From the NCBI GenBank assembly GCA_025929125.1, contig JAICMT010000059.1, forward strand, positions 1 to 7,697: 7,697 bases of DNA. Reading direction: 5' to 3'. Made by a program: the position numbers and the translations under genes. This stretch comes from Acidobacteriaceae bacterium. GTDB lineage: Bacteria; Acidobacteriota; Terriglobia; Terriglobales; Acidobacteriaceae. The notes under the pieces are model-generated. The model saw only the letters and a list, made by a program, of their open reading frames with translations. It was not told where the DNA came from and did not search any database. This document shows, piece after piece, positions 1 through 5,943 of this stretch; the first letter of the stretch is position 1; every line of letters begins with the position of its first letter.

Positions 1-5
1 GTGGG

Positions 6-1235
6 TTACCTTGGACGCCTGGTCGGAACCTCGATAGCGGCCTGATTGCTGGAGGCGCGGCTCTCCGCGTGGAGCAGTTTCCGCTTGCGGTCGAGTCCCC
101 AACGATAGCCGGTAAGTGCCCCATTCTGCCCGATCACGCGATGGCAGGGAACTGCGAGCGCGACGGGGTTGGAGCCGATGGCTGTGGCAACCGCGCGCAC
201 CGCAGAGGGACGGCCGAGCTCACGCGCCACATCGGAGTAGCTGCGCGTTTCGCCGCGAGGAATCTGCTGAAGAGCCTTCCACACGCGCTGCTGGAAGGCA
301 GTTGCGCGAACATCCAGTGGAAAGCTCGTGGCCAAGGGGTGCTCGGTCATTTGGCTGAGTGCGTATTGAAGGGCCTGCTTCAGCAAACCGCCCGCCGCGG
401 AATCGCCTTTGAGCTGCGCATTGGGAAACCGTCCGCGCAGATCAGACACTGCTTCGTCCTCTGAGTTCGCGAATGCGATGCTGCAGATGCCGACCTGGGT
501 GGCGGCGACGAGCACTCGTCCCAGCGGCGATCGCGCAGTGGCGTATCGAATCTCGGTTCCTGCGCCTCCGCTGCGAAGTCGCTTCGGCGTCATGCCAAGT
601 GCCTCGTCGCTCCGTTCATAGAGGCGGCTCGAGGAGCCGAAGCCCGCTTCGTAGATTGCGTCTGTAATTCGTGTGGCAGAATTCTGCTTTGCGCCACTGG
701 GATCCTTGCGACCCCGGCTACTGGCGGCTCGATTGACGCCGGGAGAAAGCGTCTTCTGGAATCGCTGGATCCGCTGCGCGCGCGCGAACTCCTGCGGGCT
801 GACCCCGAGCACACGTCGAAATGCACGGAGCACCGTCAGACGGCTGGCTCCGGTGACGCGCGCCAGATTCTCAAGGCGGACGTTTTCCCCGGGGCTACTC
901 AGCAGATACTCGACAGCGGCTGCAACCAGCCCCGCCTGCGGATCAGGTTCGGACGCCGGGCGGTCTGGTTCGCATCGCTTACAGGGACGAAAGCCCGCCT
1001 GCTCTGCCGCTTCGGAGGTGGTATAGAAAGACACGTTGCCGCGCGCTGGACGGCGGCTTGGGCATCCCGGACGGCAGTAGATGCGGGTGGTCTTAACGGC
1101 GTAGAAAAACTGTCCGTCGGAGCTGCGGTCGCGGCTCAGCACCTGCTGCCAGCGCTCGGCGGAGTTATCCGTACGCTCCCGGGCGGCCGGCGTTCGAGGT
1201 AGTTCAGCGGGGTTGCTACTCTGTGGTGCTTGCAT
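6..1235 (-). CDS. ada: Bifunctional Ada: DNA methyltransferase and AraC-type regulator
   Basis: Repairs alkylated DNA in the cytoplasm by moving methyl groups onto its own cysteines; in the E. coli family member, methylation of the N-terminal domain turns it into an activator of the adaptive response. Seen here (409 residues from the ATG at 1235): a zinc-binding Ada domain at about 28-95 with Cys54, Cys58, Cys85 and Cys88 (RIYCRPGC and FRPCKRC; Cys54 matches the E. coli methyl acceptor); an AraC-type DNA-binding region at about 118-223; and a methyltransferase domain at about 228-392 with the active-site motif PCHRVIG (Cys364). All key residues are present, so it should be active. It is longer than E. 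coli Ada (354 residues), partly from about 24 extra residues between the two helix-turn-helix halves and a 17-residue C-terminal extension. The frame stays open to a TTG at 1370, but those 45 extra residues lack Ada similarity and overlap the divergent gene, so ATG 1235 is preferred. Its ribosome site is weak (CAGG, 8 bases away; a better AGGAG lies 14 bases away). Confidence 0.95.
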   Translation of the reverse strand: MQAPQSSNPAELPRTPAARERTDNSAERWQQVLSRDRSSDGQFFYAVKTTRIYCRPGCPSRRPARGNVSFYTTSEAAEQAGFRPCKRCEPDRPASEPDPQAGLVAAAVEYLLSSPGENVRLENLARVTGASRLTVLRAFRRVLGVSPQEFARAQRIQRFQKTLSPGVNRAASSRGRKDPSGAKQNSATRITDAIYEAGFGSSSRLYERSDEALGMTPKRLRSGGAGTEIRYATARSPLGRVLVAATQVGICSIAFANSEDEAVSDLRGRFPNAQLKGDSAAGGLLKQALQYALSQMTEHPLATSFPLDVRATAFQQRVWKALQQIPRGETRSYSDVARELGRPSAVRAVATAIGSNPVALAVPCHRVIGQNGALTGYRWGLDRKRKLLHAESRASSNQAAIEVPTRRPR

Positions 1236-1257
1236 ATCGTGTGCCTGCGCTCCTGTT

Positions 1258-1286
1258 AGTATCCTCTGCCGGACGCGGGTTGGCGA
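1258..1286 (-). promoter_or_regulatory. Possible sigma70-type promoter for ada
   Basis: Reading the minus strand, TCGCCA at 1286-1281 (4 of 6 matches to TTGACA) is followed after 17 bases by GATACT at 1263-1258 (4 of 6 to TATAAT). Transcription would start near 1251, giving a leader of about 15 bases before the ada ATG. No clear copy of the E. coli Ada-box sequence was seen, so self-regulation by methylated Ada cannot be argued from the sequence. Moderate-quality boxes only. Confidence 0.35.
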
Positions 1287-1332
1287 CACTCCGCAGATTT
1301 CACCAAACTCGATGAAGTAACATCGGTTTGTC

Positions 1333-1340
1333 GGGAGGAG
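1333..1340 (+). promoter_or_regulatory. Strong Shine-Dalgarno site for the GTG start at 1351
   Basis: GGGAGGAG lies 10 bases before a GTG codon. It is the only good ribosome site in this spacer and decides the non-ATG start of the membrane-protein gene. Confidence 0.7.
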
Positions 1341-1350
1341 ATCGATTCGC

Positions 1351-2394
1351 GTGGAGCGGAGGGAGCCCAATCAAGTCGCGAGGCTTCTGCTCGCTGTGGT
1401 GGTATGCTCGGCGGTCTTCGGCGATTACTGGGAGTACAGCCGGCAATACCATTTGAACTCCGACACCTGGATGGATGTGATCCGGGGCACCGCCAGTGCA
1501 CCGCAGCAGTACAGAATCGGAGTGCCATGGCTGGCGAACACGATCGCCCACCACGCTCACCTTGGGCTGCGGCATGGATTCACGCTGCTGGATTTAGCCG
1601 CCGGCCTGATTGCGGCATTCCTGCTGTATGGTTTGTTCGAGCGCTCGGAAGTGTATCGGCGGGCTTCGATTGCCGGCCGCTGGATGGGCGCGGCGACCTT
1701 CCTGTTTCTCCTGCACCTCTACCTGAGTTGGATCACCTGGTACCAACGGCCGGAGACGCTGCCAAGCGCGTGCATGCTGGCCGGAACGCTGGTGCTGGCT
1801 TCTGGTGACGCGGCGAGGCTTGGAAGACGCGCCAAAGCCCTTCGCATTGCCGGCATGCTCGTGCTCACAGCGGCGCAGGGCTTTATACGGGCGGACGTGG
1901 CCTTCTCGGTGCATCTTGGATTCTTGCTGCTAGGCCTGACGCGATTCGGAGACGGCTTTGCGCTGGGCAGAAGGATCCAGGCGATCACAAGTGCAGCGGC
2001 GGTGCTTTTGGCCGGAGGAATCCAGTACTACCTGATGCATGTCGTCTATCCGCATGCCACCTACGGAGCAACACCGGTCCTTGAAATTCGACAGAACCTG
2101 ACGAACCCACTAGGAATGACGGCGATCCTTCTGTTCATGATTCCGTGGATGTGGCTTCTGTGGCTCGCAGCGAAGGGGCGAGCCGTGGTGGATCCCGCAG
2201 GAATGGGCGTGCTGGTTGGCTCCGCAATTTTCTTTGTGATGTGGCTTACGGTGGCGCGGCTGGAAGAGGTCCGAATCTTTCTGCCGTATGCGGTGGCTCT
2301 GATTCCGTTCACGGCAAACTGTGCCATCGCGCGGTTTGCAATGGCCGAACCGACGCCCGTGGGCACGGCTCGAGATCGCGTGCGCCGGGCCTAA
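1351..2394 (+). CDS. Polytopic membrane protein of unknown function
   Basis: I do not recognise a specific function. The 347-residue product has about 8-10 hydrophobic segments (roughly 9-24, 75-95, 110-130, 137-150, 165-198, 208-228, 254-274, 282-300 and 308-328), so it sits in the inner membrane. Between the first two segments is a soluble loop with the string YRIGVPWLA (54-62), and near the end is EEVRIFLPYA (305-314). Both resemble motifs I recall in uncharacterised bacterial membrane proteins, possibly distant relatives of GT-C type glycosyltransferases; that link is inference and unproven. There is no cleavable signal peptide beyond the first segment. The start is GTG 1351, supported by GGGAGGAG at 1333-1340 with 10 bases spacing. 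It is divergent from ada and convergent with the Wzy-like gene, so it is probably transcribed alone. No good promoter boxes stand out upstream. Confidence 0.85.
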   Translation: MERREPNQVARLLLAVVVCSAVFGDYWEYSRQYHLNSDTWMDVIRGTASAPQQYRIGVPWLANTIAHHAHLGLRHGFTLLDLAAGLIAAFLLYGLFERSEVYRRASIAGRWMGAATFLFLLHLYLSWITWYQRPETLPSACMLAGTLVLASGDAARLGRRAKALRIAGMLVLTAAQGFIRADVAFSVHLGFLLLGLTRFGDGFALGRRIQAITSAAAVLLAGGIQYYLMHVVYPHATYGATPVLEIRQNLTNPLGMTAILLFMIPWMWLLWLAAKGRAVVDPAGMGVLVGSAIFFVMWLTVARLEEVRIFLPYAVALIPFTANCAIARFAMAEPTPVGTARDRVRRA

Positions 2395-2413
2395 CGTCAG
2401 ATGGATCGAGCCG
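2366..2413. repeat. 8-bp inverted repeat at the convergent gene junction
   Basis: CGGCTCGA at 2366-2373 is the exact reverse complement of TCGAGCCG at 2406-2413. The arms flank the stop codon of the plus-strand gene (2392-2394) and end one base before the stop of the minus-strand gene (2415-2417). The 32-base loop is long and there is no T-tract on either side, so a classical bidirectional terminator is uncertain; it may also be chance. Confidence 0.35.
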
Positions 2414-2414
2414 C

Positions 2415-3974
2415 TCAGGTCTCCGGGTTCAGTGTCGCCGTTCTTTGAACGGGCGTGCGCGGCCCAATGAACTCAGGTTGGAGCGGCTTTGGCGGGCCCA
2501 GCGCAAGTATCGCGAAGTAAGGCGCGATCCATGCGGCAAAGTAGGCGCAAAAGACGACGATTTCAATCCCGAACGTGACCAGATAGATGGTGCCGTTGAG
2601 CGCTCCCTCTGGAGCGCTGTGGGTGAGCTGCGCTAATACCAGCAATCCCCAGGGAGTGGATCGAAGGTCTCCGAACACGGTGTCGTAGACCACGAACAGC
2701 ATCAGCCATAGCATCGGAGCAACCACCAGGAGCGACCTCCAGCCGTCGAGGTGATAGGCCTCCGCGGTGGGGCTGAAGGAGATGCCCGTGGAGAAGTCGT
2801 ACGGGTTCATGTGTCCTAATTCATGTGCATAGGTATTGCCGAGGTTGAAGCTAGGTTTGTCCGGCCAAATGAAGTGAGGGATGACGTTTCCGGCCGTCAG
2901 CAGCAGCGGCGAATAGCCAAATTTGCGTCCCTGGTGGGTGATGTCCACCAGAGGATCATCGACCGATATGAACTGAAGGCGATCCCAGAAGCCTTGCGCG
3001 GTGTTGTAGTACGTCGGGATTCCAGGGTCCTCCTCAAAGTTGCTGCGGAGCTCAGTCGGCTTGCTCAGGAGCTTATAGGCGAGGGCCATTTTGTCCGCGC
3101 TGGTCATCTCGGGCCGCAGGAATCGCCTGCCATACTGCGCATACGGAACCAGCAGAAAGAAAATAAGAAACACTCCTCCTGCCACTGACAGAATCTGAAT
3201 CAGGCTCATCCGATATCGCAGAGCGCAAACAGGCAGGATCCAGCAAAGCAGGGGCGTCAGCATGCCTTGTTTGGAGAAGTTCGTGATTCCGTAAAAAAGG
3301 AAGGCGTAACCGCCGCCGATCAGAATGGCAAAGTTCACACTCCTCGTTCCGCCGCTCTCTTTGATTTCGTAGATCACGCCAAGGATGATTCCGAGCGGGA
3401 TCAGCAGATTGAGCTGGGTAAATGCAGCATTGAGTCGCAGTCCAGCCTCGCCCATGAGCGCGATCGTAAGTCCGCCGAGGGAGCCGACGACCATGCATCC
3501 CACTGAGGCGCGATACATATTCCGATGGTCCAGCACGTTCTTCAGCAGCGGGGTACGGCGCGCGAGCTTCTTGCTCAGGAAGGCCGCAGCCGCCATCCCG
3601 CTGATGCCACCTAGATACACGAGGATGTCGATTTTAGGGACGCTGAGGTTGGTTTCTCCGGGTTCGCCCAGGTAGGCCTTGTAGGTGACGCCAACGATGA
3701 ATACCAGCAGAGAGTAAAAGAAAATATAGGCGCCGGCAGTTCGCGCAAGGCCGCCGCCGAGATTGAATCCGAAGGCGGCAATCAGGATGAACGCAACACA
3801 CCCGGCGCTGAAGTAGAGCGCCGTGCCCTCCAACTGCTGGACGACAAAAAGCGCGGATGCGAAGACGGCGACACCCGGGAGGGAGACTCGCTCTGGGAAC
3901 GGAATTCGCACGCAGCGCTGTTGCAAGTTTAGCAGGGATGGCGGCTCGGCCAACGTGAACGAGACTGGTTCCAA
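2415..3974 (-). CDS. Wzy-like O-antigen/polysaccharide polymerase membrane protein
   Basis: Probably an inner-membrane protein that joins lipid-linked oligosaccharide repeat units on the periplasmic side (Wzy-type polymerase), assigned by architecture and motif, not by close similarity. The 519-residue product has about 11-12 hydrophobic segments: a first block at about 32-277, then a large hydrophilic loop at about 280-412, then segments at about 415-430, 440-452 and 462-490. The loop carries IPHFIWPDKP (365-374) followed by TGISFSPTAEAYHLDGW (396-412), a pattern I recall from Wzy/EpsG-like polymerases. The loop also contains HELGH (384-388), an HExxH-like string. Neighbouring glycosyltransferase, flippase or ligase genes are absent, so it is an orphan here. 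The start is uncertain: TTG 3974 is the first start-type codon in frame (apart from ATT/ATC) after a stop, but its AAGG is only 2 bases upstream; in-frame TTG 3953, TTG 3926 and GTG 3911 have no better site. Confidence 0.75.
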   Translation of the reverse strand: MEPVSFTLAEPPSLLNLQQRCVRIPFPERVSLPGVAVFASALFVVQQLEGTALYFSAGCVAFILIAAFGFNLGGGLARTAGAYIFFYSLLVFIVGVTYKAYLGEPGETNLSVPKIDILVYLGGISGMAAAAFLSKKLARRTPLLKNVLDHRNMYRASVGCMVVGSLGGLTIALMGEAGLRLNAAFTQLNLLIPLGIILGVIYEIKESGGTRSVNFAILIGGGYAFLFYGITNFSKQGMLTPLLCWILPVCALRYRMSLIQILSVAGGVFLIFFLLVPYAQYGRRFLRPEMTSADKMALAYKLLSKPTELRSNFEEDPGIPTYYNTAQGFWDRLQFISVDDPLVDITHQGRKFGYSPLLLTAGNVIPHFIWPDKPSFNLGNTYAHELGHMNPYDFSTGISFSPTAEAYHLDGWRSLLVVAPMLWLMLFVVYDTVFGDLRSTPWGLLVLAQLTHSAPEGALNGTIYLVTFGIEIVVFCAYFAAWIAPYFAILALGPPKPLQPEFIGPRTPVQRTATLNPET

Positions 3975-3999
3975 TACCTTCGCAACGCAGCAAATTGCT

Positions 4000-4028
4000 T
4001 TGATTTAGGCGGTTTGATCCCTTATGGT
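4000..4028 (+). promoter_or_regulatory. Probable sigma70-type promoter for the RodZ-like gene
   Basis: TTGATT at 4000-4005 (4 of 6 to TTGACA), 17-base spacer, TATGGT at 4023-4028 (4 of 6 to TATAAT). Transcription would start near 4035, about 21 bases before the ATG at 4056. The spacer is ideal and the site lies in the divergent gap. No comparable pair was found for the minus-strand gene. Confidence 0.5.
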
Positions 4029-4055
4029 ATGAGCCAGTGACGGCCCGGCAGAGAC

Positions 4056-4646
4056 ATGATTCATAACGGGGAAGCAGCCCTTGGCGACGATCTGCGGAAA
4101 GCACGCGAGCTACGCGGCATCGCGATTGAACGCATCTGCGAGCTGACCAAGGTTCCGGCGAAACACATCCGCGCCCTCGAGGCGGGCAACCTCTCGGAGA
4201 TCCCCGGCGGAGTCTTCCGTCGCGGCTTTGTGCGCAGCTACGTGGGAGCGCTTGGCCTGGATGAGGTCCGTTGGATGAAGCGGTTTGACGAGGTCTGCCG
4301 GGAAAGCGGACTCGCCGGAGGCACTGACGCCGACTGGGTCCAGTTTGCCGAGAACGTGAAGAATGCCCGTCCTCCAGGCTCGTCGGGCCGTGCCGTCCGC
4401 GGGACCGGAATCGCGCTGCTGTTGATTGCGCTGCTGGCTACGGCCTGGTGTGGCTGGAGGCTCTGGAAACACAAGAAAGTATTGCCGCACCGCTGGCATC
4501 GATCCAGGCAGGCGCCGCGGACGAACGCAGCTGCAGGTCATTTTCAACCGCTGTTTTCTTCCATTGAATGCACGGATGTGTGCCTTCAGGTACGTTTTGC
4601 GCGTTCGGGCGGAGTTGCTTTGTCGGCCATCCATTCCAGAAGGTAA
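4056..4646 (+). CDS. RodZ-like membrane-anchored helix-turn-helix protein, short and with odd tail
   Basis: The N-terminal half (about 7-70) is a RodZ-type helix-turn-helix (HTH_25 class): LGDDLRKARELRGI, then ICELTKVPAKHIRALEAG, then the typical GGVFRRGFVRSYVGALGL. After a spacer of about 45 residues comes one membrane segment at about 116-135. This matches the cytoplasmic HTH plus single-pass layout of RodZ, which links MreB to the cell-wall machinery, although in many phyla such proteins are uncharacterised and could be membrane-bound regulators. The part after the membrane is only about 60 residues, rich in Arg, Lys and His, and lacks the usual Pro/Ala-rich linker and beta-domain; known RodZ is about 340 residues. 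It may be a truncated or frameshifted gene (see findings). The start is ATG 4056 with only a weak ribosome site (GCAGAG). It is divergent from the Wzy-like gene and 47 bases ahead of the metK start. Confidence 0.8.
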   Translation: MIHNGEAALGDDLRKARELRGIAIERICELTKVPAKHIRALEAGNLSEIPGGVFRRGFVRSYVGALGLDEVRWMKRFDEVCRESGLAGGTDADWVQFAENVKNARPPGSSGRAVRGTGIALLLIALLATAWCGWRLWKHKKVLPHRWHRSRQAPRTNAAAGHFQPLFSSIECTDVCLQVRFARSGGVALSAIHSRR

Positions 4647-4649
4647 AAT
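4620..4649 (+). promoter_or_regulatory. Probable metK promoter overlapping the upstream stop codon
   Basis: TTGTCG at 4620-4625 (4 of 6 to TTGACA), 18-base spacer, TAAAAT at 4644-4649 (5 of 6 to TATAAT). The first three bases of the -10 box are the TAA stop of the RodZ-like gene. Transcription would start near 4656, giving a leader of about 38 bases. This suggests metK can be transcribed separately from the gene ahead of it. Confidence 0.5.
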
Positions 4650-4656
4650 TGTGACG

Positions 4657-4674
4657 TTGCCCTGTTGGCGGCAA
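4657..4674 (+). other. Small hairpin in the metK leader
   Basis: TTGCC (4657-4661) pairs with GGCAA (4670-4674) around an 8-base loop, at the very start of the predicted metK transcript and 9 bases before the Shine-Dalgarno site. It could protect the 5' end or tune translation; five base pairs could also arise by chance. Confidence 0.3.
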
Positions 4675-4683
4675 AGATGCAGT

Positions 4684-4689
4684 GGAGGG
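4684..4689 (+). promoter_or_regulatory. Shine-Dalgarno site deciding the metK TTG start
   Basis: GGAGGG lies 4 bases before TTG 4694, and lies inside the reading frame if the GTG at 4682 were used. The choice of TTG restores the common MetK N-terminus. Confidence 0.65.
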
Positions 4690-4693
4690 TAGT

Positions 4694-5860
4694 TTGTCGA
4701 AACGCGACCGCTTTTTATTTACCAGTGAATCGGTGACCGAGGGTCACCCGGATAAGATTGCCGACCAGATCTCGGACGCCATTCTGGACGCCTGCCTCGC
4801 CGAAGACCCGTTCAGCCGGGTAGCCTGTGAGACCTTGACCTGCACGGGATTAGTCGTCATCGCCGGCGAGATCACAACCAAGGCCTATGTCGATTTCCAG
4901 AGCATTGTCCGGGGAACGGTAGGCTCCATCGGTTACAACAATGCGCTCTACGGCTTCGACTCCAATACCTGCGCCGTCATTTCGACCATCAACAAGCAGT
5001 CGGGCGACATCGCGATGGGCGTGGATACCGGCGGCGCGGGCGACCAGGGCATGATGTTCGGATACGCCACGAACGAAACACCGGAGTTGATGCCGACCCC
5101 GATCTCGCTCGCGCACAAGCTCACGGAGCGCCTATCCGACGTTCGCAAATCGGGTCTGATGGCCTATCTTCGTCCGGACGGCAAGAGCCAGGTGACGGTG
5201 GAGTACAACGCAGAACAAAAGCCCGTTCGCGTGGACGCAGTGGTCATCTCCACCCAGCACGCGGAGACGGTGAGCAATGACGAACTGCGCGGAGATATCC
5301 TGAAGCACGTGATTCAGGCCGTGATTCCGGCCAATCTGCTGGACGAGAACACCAAGTACCACATCAACCCGACCGGCCGCTTCGTGATTGGCGGCCCGAT
5401 GGGAGATACCGGCCTGACCGGCCGCAAGATCATCGTGGACACCTACGGCGGCATGGGCCGGCACGGCGGCGGCGCATTCAGCGGCAAGGACCCGACAAAG
5501 GTCGACCGCTCTGCGGCGTACATGGCACGGTACGTGGCCAAGAACATTGTGGCCGCAGGTCTCGCCGACCGCTGCGAAGTGCAGCTTGCCTACGCAATCG
5601 GAGTCGCTGAGCCGGTAAGCGTGCTGGTGGACACCTTTGGGACCGGCACAATCGCTGAAGACAAGCTTGAGGCGCTGGTGCGCGCGAATTTCTCGCTCAC
5701 GCCGAAGGGCATCATCGACAGCCTGCAGCTTCGCAGACCGATTTACAAGCAAACCGCGGCCTACGGGCACTTCGGGAGAAGCGGCAAGGAATTCTCCTGG
5801 GAGGCGACTGATAAGGCGGAGGCGCTGAAGGCAGGCGCCAAGCAGGCGGTTTCCGCGTAA
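4694..5860 (+). CDS. metK: S-adenosylmethionine synthetase (methionine adenosyltransferase)
   Basis: Makes S-adenosylmethionine from methionine and ATP with release of phosphate and diphosphate; cytoplasmic, normally essential, usually a homotetramer using Mg2+ and K+. Seen in the 388-residue product: ATP/metal motif [13 protein letters not shown] starting at residue 17, the family signature [12 protein letters not shown] at 114-125, and the second signature [19 protein letters not shown] at 258-276, with [13 protein letters not shown] at 223-235. Length and all three MetK domains are normal and complete. The start is taken as TTG 4694 because GGAGGG at 4684-4689 sits 4 bases ahead and the product then begins [13 protein letters not shown], a familiar MetK N-terminus; an in-frame GTG at 4682 has no ribosome site. 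It probably has its own promoter (4620-4649) and ends at the hairpin at 5885-5912. No SAM riboswitch was recognised. Confidence 0.98.
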   Translation: MSKRDRFLFTSESVTEGHPDKIADQISDAILDACLAEDPFSRVACETLTCTGLVVIAGEITTKAYVDFQSIVRGTVGSIGYNNALYGFDSNTCAVISTINKQSGDIAMGVDTGGAGDQGMMFGYATNETPELMPTPISLAHKLTERLSDVRKSGLMAYLRPDGKSQVTVEYNAEQKPVRVDAVVISTQHAETVSNDELRGDILKHVIQAVIPANLLDENTKYHINPTGRFVIGGPMGDTGLTGRKIIVDTYGGMGRHGGGAFSGKDPTKVDRSAAYMARYVAKNIVAAGLADRCEVQLAYAIGVAEPVSVLVDTFGTGTIAEDKLEALVRANFSLTPKGIIDSLQLRRPIYKQTAAYGHFGRSGKEFSWEATDKAEALKAGAKQAVSA

Positions 5861-5884
5861 GCGACTGTAAGCTCCGAAACGAGT

Positions 5885-5912
5885 AAGGGCGGATCGCATG
5901 CGGTCCGCCCTT
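5885..5912 (+). terminator. Strong hairpin after metK, probable terminator
   Basis: AAGGGCGGATCG (5885-5896) pairs with CGGTCCGCCCTT (5901-5912): 12 pairs including one G-T wobble, closed by the tetraloop CATG. It begins 25 bases after the metK stop. The following TTGTTGCAT is only weakly T-rich, so termination may be partial and leave some read-through into the transporter gene. Confidence 0.65.
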
Positions 5913-5943
5913 GTTGCATATGGGGCTGTTGCGGAGGGTGAGG

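Noticed and set aside
69..464. Plus-strand open frame inside ada (131 codons)
   Set aside because: It lies opposite the conserved methyltransferase domain, with no ribosome site or motif; antisense shadow.
1236..1370. Longer Ada starting at TTG 1370
   Set aside because: The extra 45 residues have no Ada similarity, would overlap the divergent gene start and its ribosome site, and an ATG sits at 1235 near the expected N-terminus.
4568..4693. SAM riboswitch ahead of metK
   Set aside because: I looked for SAM-I, SAM-II and SAM-VI type core sequences and found none; only small hairpins are present and the predicted leader is about 38 bases, too short for known classes of larger size.
5911..5943. 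Earlier starts for the transporter (TTG 5911, ATG 5920)
   Set aside because: TTG 5911 lies inside the terminator stem, neither has a ribosome site, and GGAGGG correctly precedes ATG 5944.
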